DNA of 64,000 bases from Choristoneura fumiferana (GCF_025370935.1 NC_133495.1:6219880-6283879), one strand, 5' to 3'; numbered from the stretch's first letter, positions 1 through 11,639 are shown. Notes: generated from the letters alone by a model not told the origin. Program-made: numbers and translations.

Positions 1-299
1 TATTTTCTGAATTAAGAATAAAATAATATATAGTTTAAAGTGTTTTGATTATTCAGATAGGGCTTTTAGGTATTGTGGACCACCGCCAGTCCACAACAGT
101 ATGTACCTATCTGTCGTTACCACAGAACTAATAATAAGATGAAGAGAAGTGTCGTTCTAAAAACACGACCACGCATATCAGCTATATTTTTAGCTACTTG
201 AAATGCCACATTACTATCAAATTTAGAAATTTTACTACTCGATTTTTGCATTTATTTTTGCTTTTCTCATTGGCTACGAATAAAATACAAATCATTAGC

Positions 300-390
300 T
301 GTCTGGAGAACACATTGTTTTACGGATTGACGAGGACCTAGGTTTGATTCCCGGTTTTAGCTTTTCTAGTTTTTACAATTTGTTCCGGTA
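300..390 (+). repeat. tRNA-like SINE fragment (diverged)
   Basis: The sequence GAGGACCTAGGTTTGATTCC resembles the B-box/T-loop part of a tRNA-derived SINE. The T-rich tail (AGCTTTTCTAGTTTTT) recalls the element at 36842, which has GAGGACCTGGGTTCGATTCC and a CT-rich tail. The matching place in the right copy of the large repeat is about 6361-6420. It is too degenerate to be a tRNA gene. Confidence 0.4.
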
Positions 391-925
391 ACAGTATAAT
401 TAAGAAAAAAAAGCCATACATATGTTTATTTTCTCCGGCCAATCTGCAACGAAGTTAACGGTTTAAAAAAAAATACGGCGGCAAGCCTTGTAATTTTTTT
501 CTCTGTGTATCTGTTTTCTGTATCGCTTACTAGGTCTGGTGTACAATAAAGAGTCTTTGTATTGTACTGTATTGTATTTGTACGGAAAAACGTGAGTTTA
601 TTGACAGCACGTCAGCCAAAAAAAGCCAAAATTACTTGTGAAAGAAAAATAAACACGATAACATGGATTCTTCTTATTATATTTAGTTATGTGGCGAAAT
701 CAAACAGGTAAGTATATCTGACATTCCCTCGATGCTGATAGCTGAAAACATATTTTCTCCCCATCCATCAATCAATTCACGTTAGATTTTCAGACAACTC
801 GTAAAGATATAGATTCTTAGGGTGTCAGAAGCGATCGGCATCAAATCATATACCTATTCACGTATAACTCAAAGCGTATTAGTCGGGAATAGAAAATCGT
901 ACACATATCGTACCTTACTTACCTT

Positions 926-1064
926 AGGGCTTATTTTACCACTTGTCGAATAATTTTAAGTGTCAGATAAAAGTAATGCCGTCTTTGTTTATTCGGACAC
1001 AACAACAGGCATCACTGATATCCGTCACTTAAAGTTAGTCGACAAGTGGTGAAACAGGCCCTTA
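926..1064. mobile_element. Fold-back MITE (GGGCTTATTTCACCACTTGTCGA type)
   Basis: The ends are inverted repeats of each other: TTAGGGCTTATTTTACCACTT at the left and AAGTGGTGAAACAGGCCCTT at the right. The middle contains ATGCCGTCT and TTATTCGGACA, as in the better preserved family at 18507, 23193 and 39479. There is no coding capacity. The same element sits at 6968-7106 in the right copy of the large repeat. Confidence 0.7.
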
Positions 1065-1188
1065 GTATTTCAAAACAAATTCGAAATATTATAGTTAAAG
1101 CAAATGGTTGGGCAAGTTTTAAAACTAGTCAAAAGCCACTTGAGTGTCATCGGTTAGGTGAAATAAAATATATTTGACTTAGGGCCCG

Positions 1189-1310
1189 TTGTTTGATCAG
1201 TAGTTAAACAAACTAATAGTTAAATGTATGGCAAACATAACAATACCTAGTCAACGAATTTCAAATGAAATTTGACTATCTTTAACTATTGATCAAAGAA
1301 CGGGCCCTTA
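1189..1310. mobile_element. Fold-back MITE (AGGGCCCGTTGTTTGATCA type)
   Basis: The two halves are inverted copies: AGGGCCCGTTGTTTGATCAG at the left pairs with TGATCAAAGAACGGGCCCT at the right, with AGTTAAA and TTTAACT further in. It is a short non-autonomous palindromic element. Its counterpart in the right copy is at 7229-7362. Confidence 0.75.
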
Positions 1311-1657
1311 ACCGATTAAAAAATATTTGCGTTTTAATTATTTACATTTAATTAAATGAAAAGTATTTGTATTGTGTTATGTCGTATTTGTAAAAGTAGA
1401 AGTAGTTTTAGACAAGGAATGGTAGGTATGATGGATTGGTAATTTTCCAATAAAATTTAATCATATGGATTTCATTTAATATTCACATCCTTAAAGAACA
1501 TAACGTACCCACCAAAGTTTTTTTTAGTTACCTACGTAATAGGCCCCTGCGTACCAGGGTATCATGGAATACAACAAGTATAAAACTGTCCATTCATCAT
1601 CCAATTCCTACCTCACCGAACGGGCTCGGTAAGAGAATATACCAGGCAAGCAGAAGA

Positions 1658-1789
1658 TTACAGGACGTGTAGATTTTCGCACGACTTGGACTTAGAGATG
1701 TCATTGATGCAGATCTTCTGGAGCAGTTCCCGGGCGATGTTCAGCGAGATATGTGTCCTGGAGCTTGCTAATTTCGGCGGTTTCGCTTC
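1658..1789 (-). CDS. Rgk: RGK GTPase last coding exon, left duplicate
   Basis: The exon encodes 43 residues and a TAA stop. It follows a good minus-strand acceptor (TTTTCTACAG before GAAGCG) and ends in SKSKSCENLHVL. A C-terminus of the form SKSC..L..L is characteristic of RGK GTPases; vertebrate Rad, Gem and Rem end in closely similar motifs, and 14-3-3 and calmodulin bind the C-terminal region in that family. The exon is identical in sequence to the one at 7707-7838. Because the right copy already completes the gene, this one is a haplotype duplicate, an assembly artefact, or a spare downstream exon. Confidence 0.88.
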   Translation of the reverse strand, partial: EAKPPKLASSRTHISLNIARELLQKICINDISKSKSCENLHVL

Positions 1790-1915
1790 CTGTAGAAAAT
1801 AAAATATGGTAAATATACTCAAGGACTGAAATTCCTCGATGGTTTGACAAGATATTGAACATCGATTTAATCTTAATTAAATTTTAGTGTATACTAGACT
1901 TTTTGTATTTTTCCC

Positions 1916-2583
1916 TTTTTTAGGGTTCCGGAGCCAAAATGGCAAAAACGGAACCCTTATAGTTTCGCCATGTCTGTCTGTCTGTCTGTCTGTCTGTCCG
2001 TTCGCGGCTTTGCTCAGATAATATCAATGCTAGAAAGCTGTAATTTTGCACGGATATAAAAGTAAACAATGCCGACAAAATTGAACAGTTAAAAATTAAA
2101 AAAAAAAATATTTTAGGGTACCTCCCATAGACGTAAATTGGGGGTGATTTTTTTTCTCATCCAACCCTTTAGTGTGGGGTATCGTTGGATAGGTATTTTA
2201 AAACCATTATGGGGTTGTTCAGACGATTTTTCGATTCAGTGATTTGTTTCCGAAATATTCAAATTTAAAGTGCAAATTTTCAATAAAATCGAGCGTCCCC
2301 CCCCCCCGCTAAAATCTAAACCGGTGGGAGGAAAAATTTGAAAAAATTCAGGATGGTAGTAAATATATCAAACTTTCAAGGAAAACTATAACGGCTAAGT
2401 TTGCTTGAGAATTATTAGTAGTTTATGAGTAAATAGCAGCCTAGGGTATAAAATATACCTAAACTTGGAAGATTCCGTATAAAATACGAAATCCTTGGAA
2501 AAATTAAAATATTACTTAATTTTTCGTAATGGCTACGGAACCCTATTTTAGGCGTGTCCGACACGCTCTTGGTCGGTTTTTTT
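1916..2583 (+). mobile_element. AGGGTTCCG dispersed element, left copy
   Basis: The left part reads AGGGTTCCGGAGCCAAAATGG and the right part TAATGGCTACGGAACCCT, which are imperfect inverted repeats. A segment with GTGTCCGACACGCTCTTGG and GGTCGGTTTTT follows. A TGTC microsatellite lies near 1974-1998. Related copies occur at 7972-8625, 26623-27115, 44701-45091 and 45905-46496. The full extent is defined by the nested copy at 26623. Class is unassigned; there is no coding capacity. Confidence 0.75.
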
Positions 2584-2786
2584 AAATACCGAAAAATAAA
2601 AAATGGACACGTTTTTAAATCGAAACAAATATTTGGATAATCCGACGGGTTCGAATGTGCACCTCCTAGGCTTTTTCACTTTAATAATTAAGATCTTGTA
2701 TAGTCGACAAAGAAATGCCATTACCAACCTAAATTTCTATGTATACCAGTCGTACAGCTTAGAACATCAAAGGCTATATTCACTTA

Positions 2787-3006
2787 CTAGCTTTTGCCCG
2801 CGGCTTCGCCCGCGTGGAATCCGGTCATCGCGCGCTGTTCCCTCGGGAACTGCACATTTTGCGGGATAAAAAGTAGCCTATGTCACTCTCTGGCCCATAA
2901 ACTGTCTCTGTGCCAAAAATCACATCGTTCTGTCGCTCCGTTTCGACGTGAAAGGCGGACAAACGTACAAACACACACGTTTTTGCGTTTATTATATTAG
3001 TATGGA
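2787..3006 (+). repeat. CCCGCGGCTTCGCCCGCG retroposon tail
   Basis: It starts with GCCCGCGGCTTCGCCCGCG, passes through AAGTAGCCTATGTCACTCTCTGG and TTTCGACGTGAAAG, and ends with TTATTATATTAGTATGGAT. The same layout recurs at 4236, 8831, 10276 and, inverted, 17357. The TTAGTATGGAT-type end is typical of 5'-truncated lepidopteran LINE (RTE-like) or SINE copies; that class assignment is inference. Confidence 0.7.
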
Positions 3007-4235
3007 TAAGTCAGTCAAACAATCAGCCATATTATATTTATTCTGATGTAGGATCTGCTATAAGAAATGGTAAACACTTAATTGATCGACTAAACTTTGG
3101 AGGACTACTTTAAAGTTAGAAACTTGTTGGTATATTCGAGCCCTTTCCACAAAGTGCGAGGTCATTTACCTGCTATATTCGTGCACAATAGCTCAGTATG
3201 AGATACTATAATACTATCGTATTTATATTTCCTTTTCTAACCAGTGGGCGTGTGCAAAAGAGATGGTGCTAGAAGGTTGTAAAAAGCGCTTGCACAAAAT
3301 GTTTTAAATTAATCAGGAATATTTGAGCAGATGGTTGGGTTTGTTTGACTGGATATCTTTAAATATTCATATCAAATGTTTCCATACATGTACTGCGTCG
3401 AAGACTTGACTACATTTTTAATTAGGAATTGCGATGCAAAACTACAAGATTTTTTAGATAAACTACTTAACCAAATCATTTACATATTCCACATTGATGT
3501 TCACACATTGTATGTGAGCTTGTATCACATTTTGCGTGTTAAGTACCCTGTAATAGGATATGTTTAAGTTTCGATACTATACTAATCATATACGACAGCA
3601 ATACAATATAATACAATGACTCTATAATGAACACCAACACATACGAGTATTTAGTAAGTAGTACAGAAAAGAAAGGTTATTGGAGATTTAATCATCAAAG
3701 AATATGTTTTAAATTAAAGAGCGGCTGCTATCAAAAAGATTGAATAATATTGAATCACAATTCAATATTTTACGTTAAAAATACGCCCGACCCGCCACAG
3801 ACGATATTTTGTATAAATATTTAAATTTATAACGACATCTGAAAAGGTTTAATTAAAAGATTTTACTAAAAGCGAATCTTCAAGGTATTTTGCGGCAAGG
3901 GCCATTAGAAAATTCACCAATAACTCGAATTGTTTGCTCTTTGAGTCTTAGCGGGGAATATTGCTAAAGTTGCGCTTCATTACGGGGTTGAAAAGGTGTT
4001 GGTTTACAAGTGATCCTTCGACCAGGGCAAGGTATCGCGATTCCCAAAAATATTTCTCTTCCCCTGTAATTAAGGTTTTATGATGGCCGCTCCTTTAAAT
4101 TATTCATACGAAAAATCTTAATTAATTTTTGCTAGTGATTACTTCTCTTCGGTGGTTTGGTTCTGATCTTCCAAATAATAATTTTCATCTCATTACTGAT
4201 ACCTGTTGAACGGGAGCGATTTATATAAGTAGTAT

Positions 4236-4436
4236 CCTTTGCCCGCGGCTTCGCCCGCGTGGAATTCGGTTATTTGGAACTGTGCATTTTTCCGGGATAA
4301 TAAGTAGCCTATGTCATTCCCTGGCCCATAAACGATCTCTTGTCAAAAATCACGTCGATCCGTCGCTTCGTTTCGACGTGAAAGACGGACAAACATACAA
4401 ACACACAAACTCACATATATAATATTATAAATGCGA
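4236..4436 (+). repeat. CCCGCGGCTTCGCCCGCG retroposon tail
   Basis: Second, more diverged copy of the family seen at 2787, ending in ATATAATATTATAAATGCG. A TA-rich microsatellite follows at about 4440-4462. The matching place in the right copy is 10276-10470, where the TA tract is shorter. Confidence 0.65.
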
Positions 4437-4830
4437 AATAGTATATATATATATATATATATAATATATTTACAGCTTAACGTCGCCTTGTATAGGATTC
4501 TACCTACTTCAATTATAAATGTGAAAGTTTGTGACTATGTTTGTTATTCTTTCTCTGTATGAATTTGCATAAAAGTTGTATGTAGGAGCTGTACCTACGT
4601 CTGGAATAACGCATAAGTTATTTTTTCTCCCAATATTCCGGATACGTATCAAAATATAGGTTTTAAAACAGTAATGGACAAAATTTGTTGAATTTTTGCA
4701 TAAAGTAACGCAAATCAAAAGTAACACGTTGTGTAAGTATTTTTGCTTAGTTTAGTACTAAATTAATGAGGGCTACTTGACAGGCGAAATATCGATAGAT
4801 CATCACCTTTTTTGTCATTATTGTCATTAC

Positions 4831-4979
4831 CTTGACTTTCTTCGCTTGCTTCTTCTCCCGGCTCTCCTTGAGCCGGATCTGCTTGAGGATGCCGACCAGC
4901 AACTCGTCCACGTTGTGCTGGATGCCTGACGATGTTCTCAATGAACTTGCAGTCACGCGACGGGCCAGCGCCTTACCCT
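4831..4979 (-). CDS. Rgk: RGK GTPase G5 exon, left duplicate with paired frameshifts
   Basis: This is the left copy of the exon at 10853-11001, with the same splice sites (TTGTCGCAG acceptor, GTAATG donor) and the same 149-bp length. It has lost one base near 4962 and gained one near 4935 relative to the right copy. The reading frame is therefore shifted for nine codons and then restored: the right copy reads ATSRDCKFIETSS and this one ARRVTASSLRTSS. The scrambled stretch covers the G5 region that contacts the guanine base in Ras-like proteins, so as written this copy would be impaired. Paired single-base errors in a poorly polished haplotig explain it best. The basic tail (LKQIRLKESREKKQAKKVK) is intact. 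Confidence 0.8.
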
Positions 4980-5158
4980 CTGCGACAACACAGACATGAA
5001 ACCGCATACAACCCGCAACTTCTTTTGCGATGTGAAAATGGTTCGTACGTGGCACTAGGTAGAGCCCTGTCACAGGGAGCCTCTGCTGTCTTAAGATTTT
5101 TTGTTTAAGTGCGGTAGACGCTGGCTGCAACAAGGTTCTACCGTCACATGCGAACTTA

Positions 5159-5196
5159 NNNNNNNNNNNNNNNNNNNNNNNNNNNNNNNNNNNNNN
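5159..5196. other. Assembly gap (38 N)
   Basis: Thirty-eight ambiguous bases end the left copy of the large repeat exactly inside the intron upstream of the G5 exon. The right copy continues at the equivalent point into unique intron sequence (11167 onward). A gap at the end of a duplicated block is typical of scaffolded haplotigs. Confidence 0.99.
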
Positions 5197-6066
5197 TTTT
5201 GAGTTGATACTGCTCTTAATCTAGATGTGCGATAAAAAGTACGGCTAAATGGTAATTTACCATTTTGAATTTGGACCAATGACAGTAAATAATTTCGAAT
5301 AACCAAAGAAATATTTTATATTCTGTCGTAATATTTATTTATAATAATCTTTAGATGTTTTAAGTCTAAAGTTACAACAACCTACTTACATAAATAGGGC
5401 AACGGTTTATAAAAATACATTACATATTGTACAAAAGTTTTGAAAGTATTCATAGACGGAGAGATAATTTATTTTGGGTCGATATCGGCTCGCATACTTA
5501 TGAGAGTCCGAATGTAATGTTTGTCAGAATGATCGTTTGTCATAACTCTTTTTTCTCTGAATCCAGTAATTGATCAGAATTGGTATAAAATAAACCTAAC
5601 CTAACCTACAGTTTTCTAAAGACATTTAAAAATTTCAGAAAAATGTATAGGTTCAATCGGAAAAAAATATGATAAACGATGATTCGGATAAAAATTACGG
5701 TATGACTAGCGAAGAGTATGCGAACTTTGGCGCTCCCATTTATTTATATCAAATGTTACTAGACGTGTGTGCAGTAGCGAGTATCAAACAATTTAACTTA
5801 ACCAATCACAGTCAAGCAAGTATTTGAATTCAAATTAGAGAAAAGTGAATACCATAATTTATTATGTTGAAGAAGTATTTACACAACCTAAAAATAAAAT
5901 CGTAATTTACTCAACATAAATAACTAGGTTTGTATAAAAAGTAAGGCGTCTTTCATACTTAGCATGCGTGGGCGACATTATCATGTTCGAAAGAATATAA
6001 ATTTAACAGATGACACAAAAAACAGAGTTTAGGCAGTCGGTCTAGAACTATCGACACATTGAAATG
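5197..6066. other. Spacer between the two large repeats
   Basis: About 870 bp of AT-rich sequence not found elsewhere in the window. It has a short run of CCTAA units (5595-5607), matching the insect telomere motif TTAGG but only about two and a half units long. No splice-supported coding sequence is visible. If the duplication is a haplotig, this should match sequence just left of the window start. Confidence 0.6.
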
Positions 6067-7706
6067 TATTTTCTGAATTAAGAATAAAATAATATTATTA
6101 AAGATTAAGTGTGTTATTGTGGACCACCGCCAGTCCACAACAGTATGTACCTATCTGTCGTTACCACAGAACTAATAATAAGATGAATAGAAGTGTCGTT
6201 CTAAAAACACGACCACGCATATCAGCTATATTTTTAGCTACTTGAAATGCCACATTACTATCAAATTTAGAAATTTTACTACTCGATTTTTGCATTTATT
6301 TTTGCTTTTCTCATTGGCTACGAATAAAATACAAATCATTAGCTGTCTGGAGAACACATTGTTTTACGGATTGACGAGGACCTAGGATTGATTCCCGGTT
6401 TTAGCTTTTCTAGTTTTAACAATTTGTTCCGGTAATAGTATAATTAAGAAAAAAAAGCCATACATATGTTTATTTTCTCCGGCCAATCTGCAACGATGTT
6501 AACGGTTTAAAAAAAAATACGGCGGCAAGCCTTGTAATTTTTTCTCTGTGTATCTGTTTTCTGTATCGCTTACTAGGTCTGGTGTACAATAAAGAGTCTT
6601 TGTATTGTACTGTATTGTATTTGTACGGAAAAACGTGAGTTTATTGACAGCACGTCAGCCAAAAAAAGCCAAAATTACTTGTGAAAGAAAAATAAACACG
6701 ATAACATGGATTCTTCTTATTATATTTAGTTATGTGGCGAAATCAAACAGGTAAGTATATCTGACATTCCCTCGATGCTGATAGCTGAAAACATATTTTT
6801 CCCCATCCATCAATCAATTCACGTTAGATTTTCAGACAACTCGTAAAGATATAGATTCTTAGGGTGTCAGAAGCGATCGGCATCAAATCATATACCTATT
6901 CACGTATAACTCCAAGCGTATTAGTCGGGAATAGAAAATCGTACATATATCGTACCTTACTTACCTTAGGGCTTATTTCACCACTTGTCGAATAATTTTA
7001 AGTGTCAGATAAAAGTAATGCCGTCTTTGTTTATTCGGACACAACAACAGGCATCACTGATATCCGTCACTTAAAGTTAGTCGACAAGTGGTGAAACAGG
7101 CCCTTAGTATTTCAAAAAAATTCGAAATATTATAGTTAAAGCAAATGGTTGGGCAAGTTTTAAACTAGTCAAAAGAAAATTAGGGCCACTTGAGTGTCAT
7201 CGGTTAGGTGAAATAAAATATATTTGACTTAGGGCCCGTTGTTTGATCAGTAGTTAAACAAACTTAATAGTTAAATGTATGGCAAACATAACAATACCTA
7301 GTCAACGAATTTCAAAGGAAATTTGACTATCTTTAACTATTGATCAAAGAACGGGCCCTTAACCGATTAAAAAATATTTGCGTTTTAATTATTTACATTT
7401 AATTAAATGAAAAGTATTTGTATTGTGTATGTCGTATTTGTAAAAGTAGAAGTAGTTTTAGACAAGGAATGGTAGGTATGATGGATTGGTAATTTTCCAA
7501 TAAAATTTAATCATATGGATTTCATTTAATATTCACATCCTTAAAGAACATAACGTACCCACCAAAGTTTTTTTTAGTTACCTACGTAATAGGCCCCTGC
7601 GTACCAGGGTATCATGGAATACAACAAGTATAAAACTGTCCATTCATCATCCAATTCCTACTCAGCGAACGGGCTCGGTAAGAGAATATACCAGGCAAGC
7701 AGAAGA

Positions 7707-7838
7707 TTACAGGACGTGTAGATTTTCGCACGACTTGGACTTAGAGATGTCATTGATGCAGATCTTCTGGAGCAGTTCCCGGGCGATGTTCAGCGAGATA
7801 TGTGTCCTGGAGCTTGCTAATTTCGGCGGTTTCGCTTC
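7707..7838 (-). CDS. Rgk: RGK GTPase exon 8 (C-terminus, stop)
   Basis: Final coding exon, residues 553-595 of the reconstructed protein. The acceptor is TTTTCTACAG before GAAGCG, in phase 0 with the preceding exon. It encodes EAKPPKLASS, an ISLNIARELLQKIC amphipathic stretch and the terminal SKSKSCENLHVL. RGK proteins lack a CAAX lipidation box and instead use a basic C-terminus for membrane binding; the conserved Ser in SKSC is a known 14-3-3 site in the vertebrate members. The absence of CAAX is seen directly here. The exon is identical to its duplicate at 1658-1789, in contrast to the mutated neighbour exon. Confidence 0.92.
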   Translation of the reverse strand, partial: EAKPPKLASSRTHISLNIARELLQKICINDISKSKSCENLHVL

Positions 7839-10800
7839 CTGTAGAAAATAAAATATGGTAAATATACTCAAGGACTGAAATTCCTCGATGGTTTGACAAG
7901 ATATTGAACATCGATTTAATCTTAATTAAATTTTAGTGTATACTAGACTTTTTGTATTTTTCCCTTTTTTAGGGTTCCGGAGCGAAAATGGCAAAAACGG
8001 AACCCTTATAGTTTCGCCATGTCTGTCTGTCTGTCTGTCTGTCTGTCCGTTCGCGGCTTTGCTCAGATAATATCAATGCTAGAAAGCTGTAATTTTGCAC
8101 GGATATAAAAGTAAACAATGCCGACAAAATTGAACAGTTAAAAATTAAAAAAAAAAATATTTTAGGGTACCTCCCATAGACGTAAATTGGGGGTGATTTG
8201 TTTTTCTCATCCAACCCTTTAGTGTGGGGTATCGTTGGATAGGTATTTTAAAACCATTATGGGGTTGTTCAGACGATTTTTCGATTCAGTGATTTGTTTC
8301 CGAAATATTCAAATTTAAAGTGCAAATTTTCATAAAATCGAGCGTCCCCCCCCGCTAAAATCTAAACTGGTGGGTGGAAAAATTTGAAAAAATTCAGGAT
8401 GGTAGTAAATATCAAACTTTTAAGGAAAACTATAACAGCTAAGTTTGCTTGAGAATTATTAGTAGTTTATGAGTAAATAGCAGCCTAGGGTATAAAATAT
8501 ACCTAAACTTGGAAGATTCCGTATAAAATACGAAATCCTGGAAAAATTAAAATATTACTTAATTTTTCGTAATGGCTACGGAACCCTATTTTGGGCGTGT
8601 CCGACACGCTCTTGGTCGGTTTTTTTAAAATACCGAAAAATAAAAAATGGACACGTTTTTAAATCGAAACAAATATTTGGATAATCCGACGGGTTCGAAT
8701 GTGCACCTCCTAGGCTTTTTCACTTTAATAATTAAGATCTTGTATAGTCGACAAAGAAATGCCATTACCAACCTAAAATTCTATGTATATCAGTCGTACA
8801 GCTTAGAACATCAAAGGCTATATTCACTTACTAGCTTTTGCCCGCGGCTTCGCCCGCGTGGAATCCGGTCATCGCGCGCTGTTCCCTCGGGAACTGCACA
8901 TTTTGCGGATAAAAAAGTAGCCTATGTCACTCTCTGGCCCATAAACTATCTCTGTGCCAAAAATCACATCGTTCTGTCGCTCCGTTTCGACGTGAAAGGC
9001 GGACAAACGTACAAACACACACGTTTTCGCGTTTATTATATTAGTATGGATAAGTCAGTCAAACAATCAGCCATATTATATTTATTCTGATGTAGGATCT
9101 GCTATAAGAAATGGTAAACACTTAATTGATCGACTAAACTTTGGAGGACTACTTTAAAGTTAGAAACTTGTTGGTATATTCGAGCCCTTTCCACAAAGTG
9201 CGAGGTCATTTACCTGCTATATTCGTGCACAATAGCTCAGTCTGAGATACTATATACTATCGTATTTATATTTCCTTTTCTAACCAGTGGGCGTGTGCAA
9301 AAGAGATGGTGCTAGAAGGTTGTAAAAAGCGCTTGCACAAAATGTTTTAAATTAATCAGGAATATTTGAGCAGATGGTTGGGTTTGTTTGACTGGATATC
9401 TTTAAATATATTCATATCAAATGTTTCCATACATGTACTGCGTCGAAGACTTGACTACATTTTTATTAGGAATTGCGATGCAAAACTACAAGATTTTTTA
9501 GATAAACTACTTAACCAAATCATTTACATATTCCACATTGATGTTCACACATTGTATGTGAGCTTGTATCACATTTTGCGTGTTAAGTACCCTGTAATAG
9601 GATATGTTTAAGTTTCGATACTATACTAATCATATACGACAGCAATACAATATAATACAATGACTCTATAATGAACACCAACACATACGAGTATTTAGTA
9701 AGTAGTTCAGAAAGAAGGTTATTGGAGATTTAATCATCAAAGAATATGTTTTAAATTAAAGAGCGGCTGCTATCAAAAAGATTGAATAATATTGAATCAC
9801 AATTCAATATTTTACGTTAAAAATACGCCCGACCCGCCACAGAAGATATTTTGTATAAATATTTAAATTTATAACGACATCTGAAAAGGTTTAATTAAAA
9901 GATTTTACTAAAAGCGAATCTTCAAGGTATTTTGCGGCAAGGGCCATTAGAAAATTCACCAATAACTCGAATTGTTTGCTCTTTGAGTCTTAGCGGGGAA
10001 TATTGCTAAAGTTGCGCTTCATTACGGGGTTGAAAAGGTGTTGGTTTACAAGTGATCCTTCGACCAGGGCAAGGTATCGTGATTCCCAAAATATTTCTCT
10101 TCCCCTGTAATTAAGGTTTTATGATGGCCGCTTCTTTAAATTATTCATACGAAAAATCTTAATTAATTTTTGCTAGTGATTACTTCTCTTCGGTGGTTTG
10201 GTTCTGATCTTCCAAATAATAATTTTCATTTCATTACTGATACCTGTTGGACGGGAGCGATTTATATAAGTAGTATCCTTTGCCCGCGGCTTCGCCCGCG
10301 TGGAATTCAGTCATTTGGAACTGGCATTTTTCCAGGATAATGAGTAGCCTATGTCATTCCCTGGCCCATAAACGATCTCTTGTCAAAAATCACGTCGATC
10401 CGTCGCTTCGTTTCGACGTGAAAGACGGACAAACATACAAACACACATATATAATATTATAAATGCGAAAGTAAGTAGTGAATATATATATATATTTACA
10501 CCTTAACGTCGCCTTATATAGGATCCTACTTCAATTATAAATGTGAAAGTTTGTGACTATGTTTGTTATTCTTTCTCTGTATGAATTTGCATAAAAGTTG
10601 TATGTAGGAGCTGTACCTACGTCTGGAATAACGCATAAGTTATTTTCTCTCCCAATATTCCGGATACGTATCAAAATATAGGTTTTAAAACAGTAATGGA
10701 CAAAATTTGTTGAATTTTTGCATAAAGTAACGCAAATCATAAGTAACACGTTGTGTAAGTATTTTTGCTTAGTTTAGTACTAAATTAATGAGGGCTACTT

Positions 10801-10852
10801 GACAGGCGAAATATCGATAGATCATCACCTTTTTTGTCATTATTGTCATTAC

Positions 10853-11001
10853 CTTGACTTTCTTCGCTTGCTTCTTCTCCCGGCTCTCCTTGAGCCGGAT
10901 CTGCTTGAGGATGCCGACCAGCAACTCGTCCACGTTGTGCTGGATGCCTGACGATGTCTCAATGAACTTGCAGTCACGCGACGTGGCCAGCGCCTTACCC
11001 T
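10853..11001 (-). CDS. Rgk: RGK GTPase exon 7 (G5 motif and basic segment)
   Basis: Residues 503 (split codon) to 552. The acceptor TTGTCGCAG joins AG to the G left by exon 6, making GAG, and the exon ends in phase 0 before GTAATG. It encodes EGKALATSRDCKFIETSSGI, with ETSS as the G5 guanine-contact motif (Ras has ETSA), then QHNVDELLVGILKQI, the last helix of the G domain, then RLKESREKKQAKKVK, strongly basic. In RGK proteins this basic region binds phosphoinositides and calmodulin. The match to the family here is strong, unlike the scrambled duplicate at 4831-4979. Confidence 0.93.
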
Positions 11002-11639
11002 CTGCGACAACACAGACATGAAACCGGATACAACCCGCAACTTCTTTTGCGATGTGAAAATGGTTCGTACGTGGCACTAGGAGCCTCTGCTGCCTTTATT
11101 AAGATTTTTTGTTTAAGTGCGGTAGATGCTGACTGCAACAAGGTTCTACCGTCACATACGAACTTATTAAGGTATAGTCCTGCCCCAGCCTCGTGCCATG
11201 CCATTATTTTTTATACCTATTAAGGGGCAAAGGTGGGGGGGGGGGGTTGCACGCAGCTACTGTTGTGCGTTATTGGTTTCAACGGAAGACCAGCGTCGGC
11301 TGCAAGGCCTATTATTATGCTGGGTTGGGATCATTTCGTGACAATTGTATCTGTTTTCGTTTTCCTCTTTAAACAATGTTAAATCGAAGAATTTAAATCT
11401 AGTGAACTTGTCCTGTAGATGTTGATTATTTCACTTACAAAACATAATTAAGATATATATATTATATCGGTTCGGATAGTGTTTACTTCCAATTTTATGA
11501 CAGTATTTTAAGAGTAAATAAGTTTTACGAAAGAAAAAAGCAAGAAAGAAGACATTTACTCACTAATACGGAAGACACACGAATACAATTAAAAAAATAT
11601 ACATAATGAAAAATAAAATTTCCTTTTTAACACAAGCTT

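Larger units (their letters stand above)
1790..4830 (-). other. Intron between the last two RGK exons, left copy
   Basis: Non-coding. It holds an AGGGTTCCG element (1916-2583), two CCCGCGGCTTCGCCCGCG retroposon tails (2787-3006 and 4236-4436), a TA microsatellite near 4440-4462 and an ATAAATGTGAAAGTTTGTGA repeat fragment (4505-4727). Between 3007 and 4235 I see only AT-rich sequence shared with the right copy. ORFs here lie inside repeats or lack codon signal. Confidence 0.7.
1..5158. repeat. Large direct repeat, left copy (3' end of RGK gene)
   Basis: This segment aligns almost base for base with 6067-11166. It carries the last two coding exons of the RGK gene, the intron between them and sequence downstream of the stop. 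The same repeat insertions sit at matching places in both copies, so copying came after those insertions. Differences are scattered substitutions, homopolymer changes (a C run of 11 near 2297 against 8 near 8345) and small indels. The copy begins at the window edge, so its true left end is unseen, and it stops at an N gap. It is either an uncollapsed allele or a real duplication. Confidence 0.93.
6067..11166. repeat. Large direct repeat, right copy (3' end of RGK gene)
   Basis: This copy is continuous with the rest of the gene at its right end and carries the undamaged G5 exon, so I treat it as the functional reference. Elements matching the left copy lie at 6968-7106 and 7229-7362 (MITEs), 7972-8625 (AGGGTTCCG element), 8831-9051 and 10276-10470 (retroposon tails) and 10515-10740 (AAAGTTTGTGA repeat). 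Small gains and losses relative to the left copy include the first 85 bp, where the left copy has additional sequence before TATTGTGGACC, and 11085-11100. Confidence 0.93.

Noticed and set aside
5595..5607. Telomeric TTAGG array
   Set aside because: Only about two and a half CCTAA units; too short to mean an interstitial telomere.
8647..9090. 147-codon plus-strand open frame (and its shorter twin at 2603-2869)
   Set aside because: It runs from the end of the AGGGTTCCG element through a retroposon tail; the frame is broken in the left copy and no domain or splice support exists.
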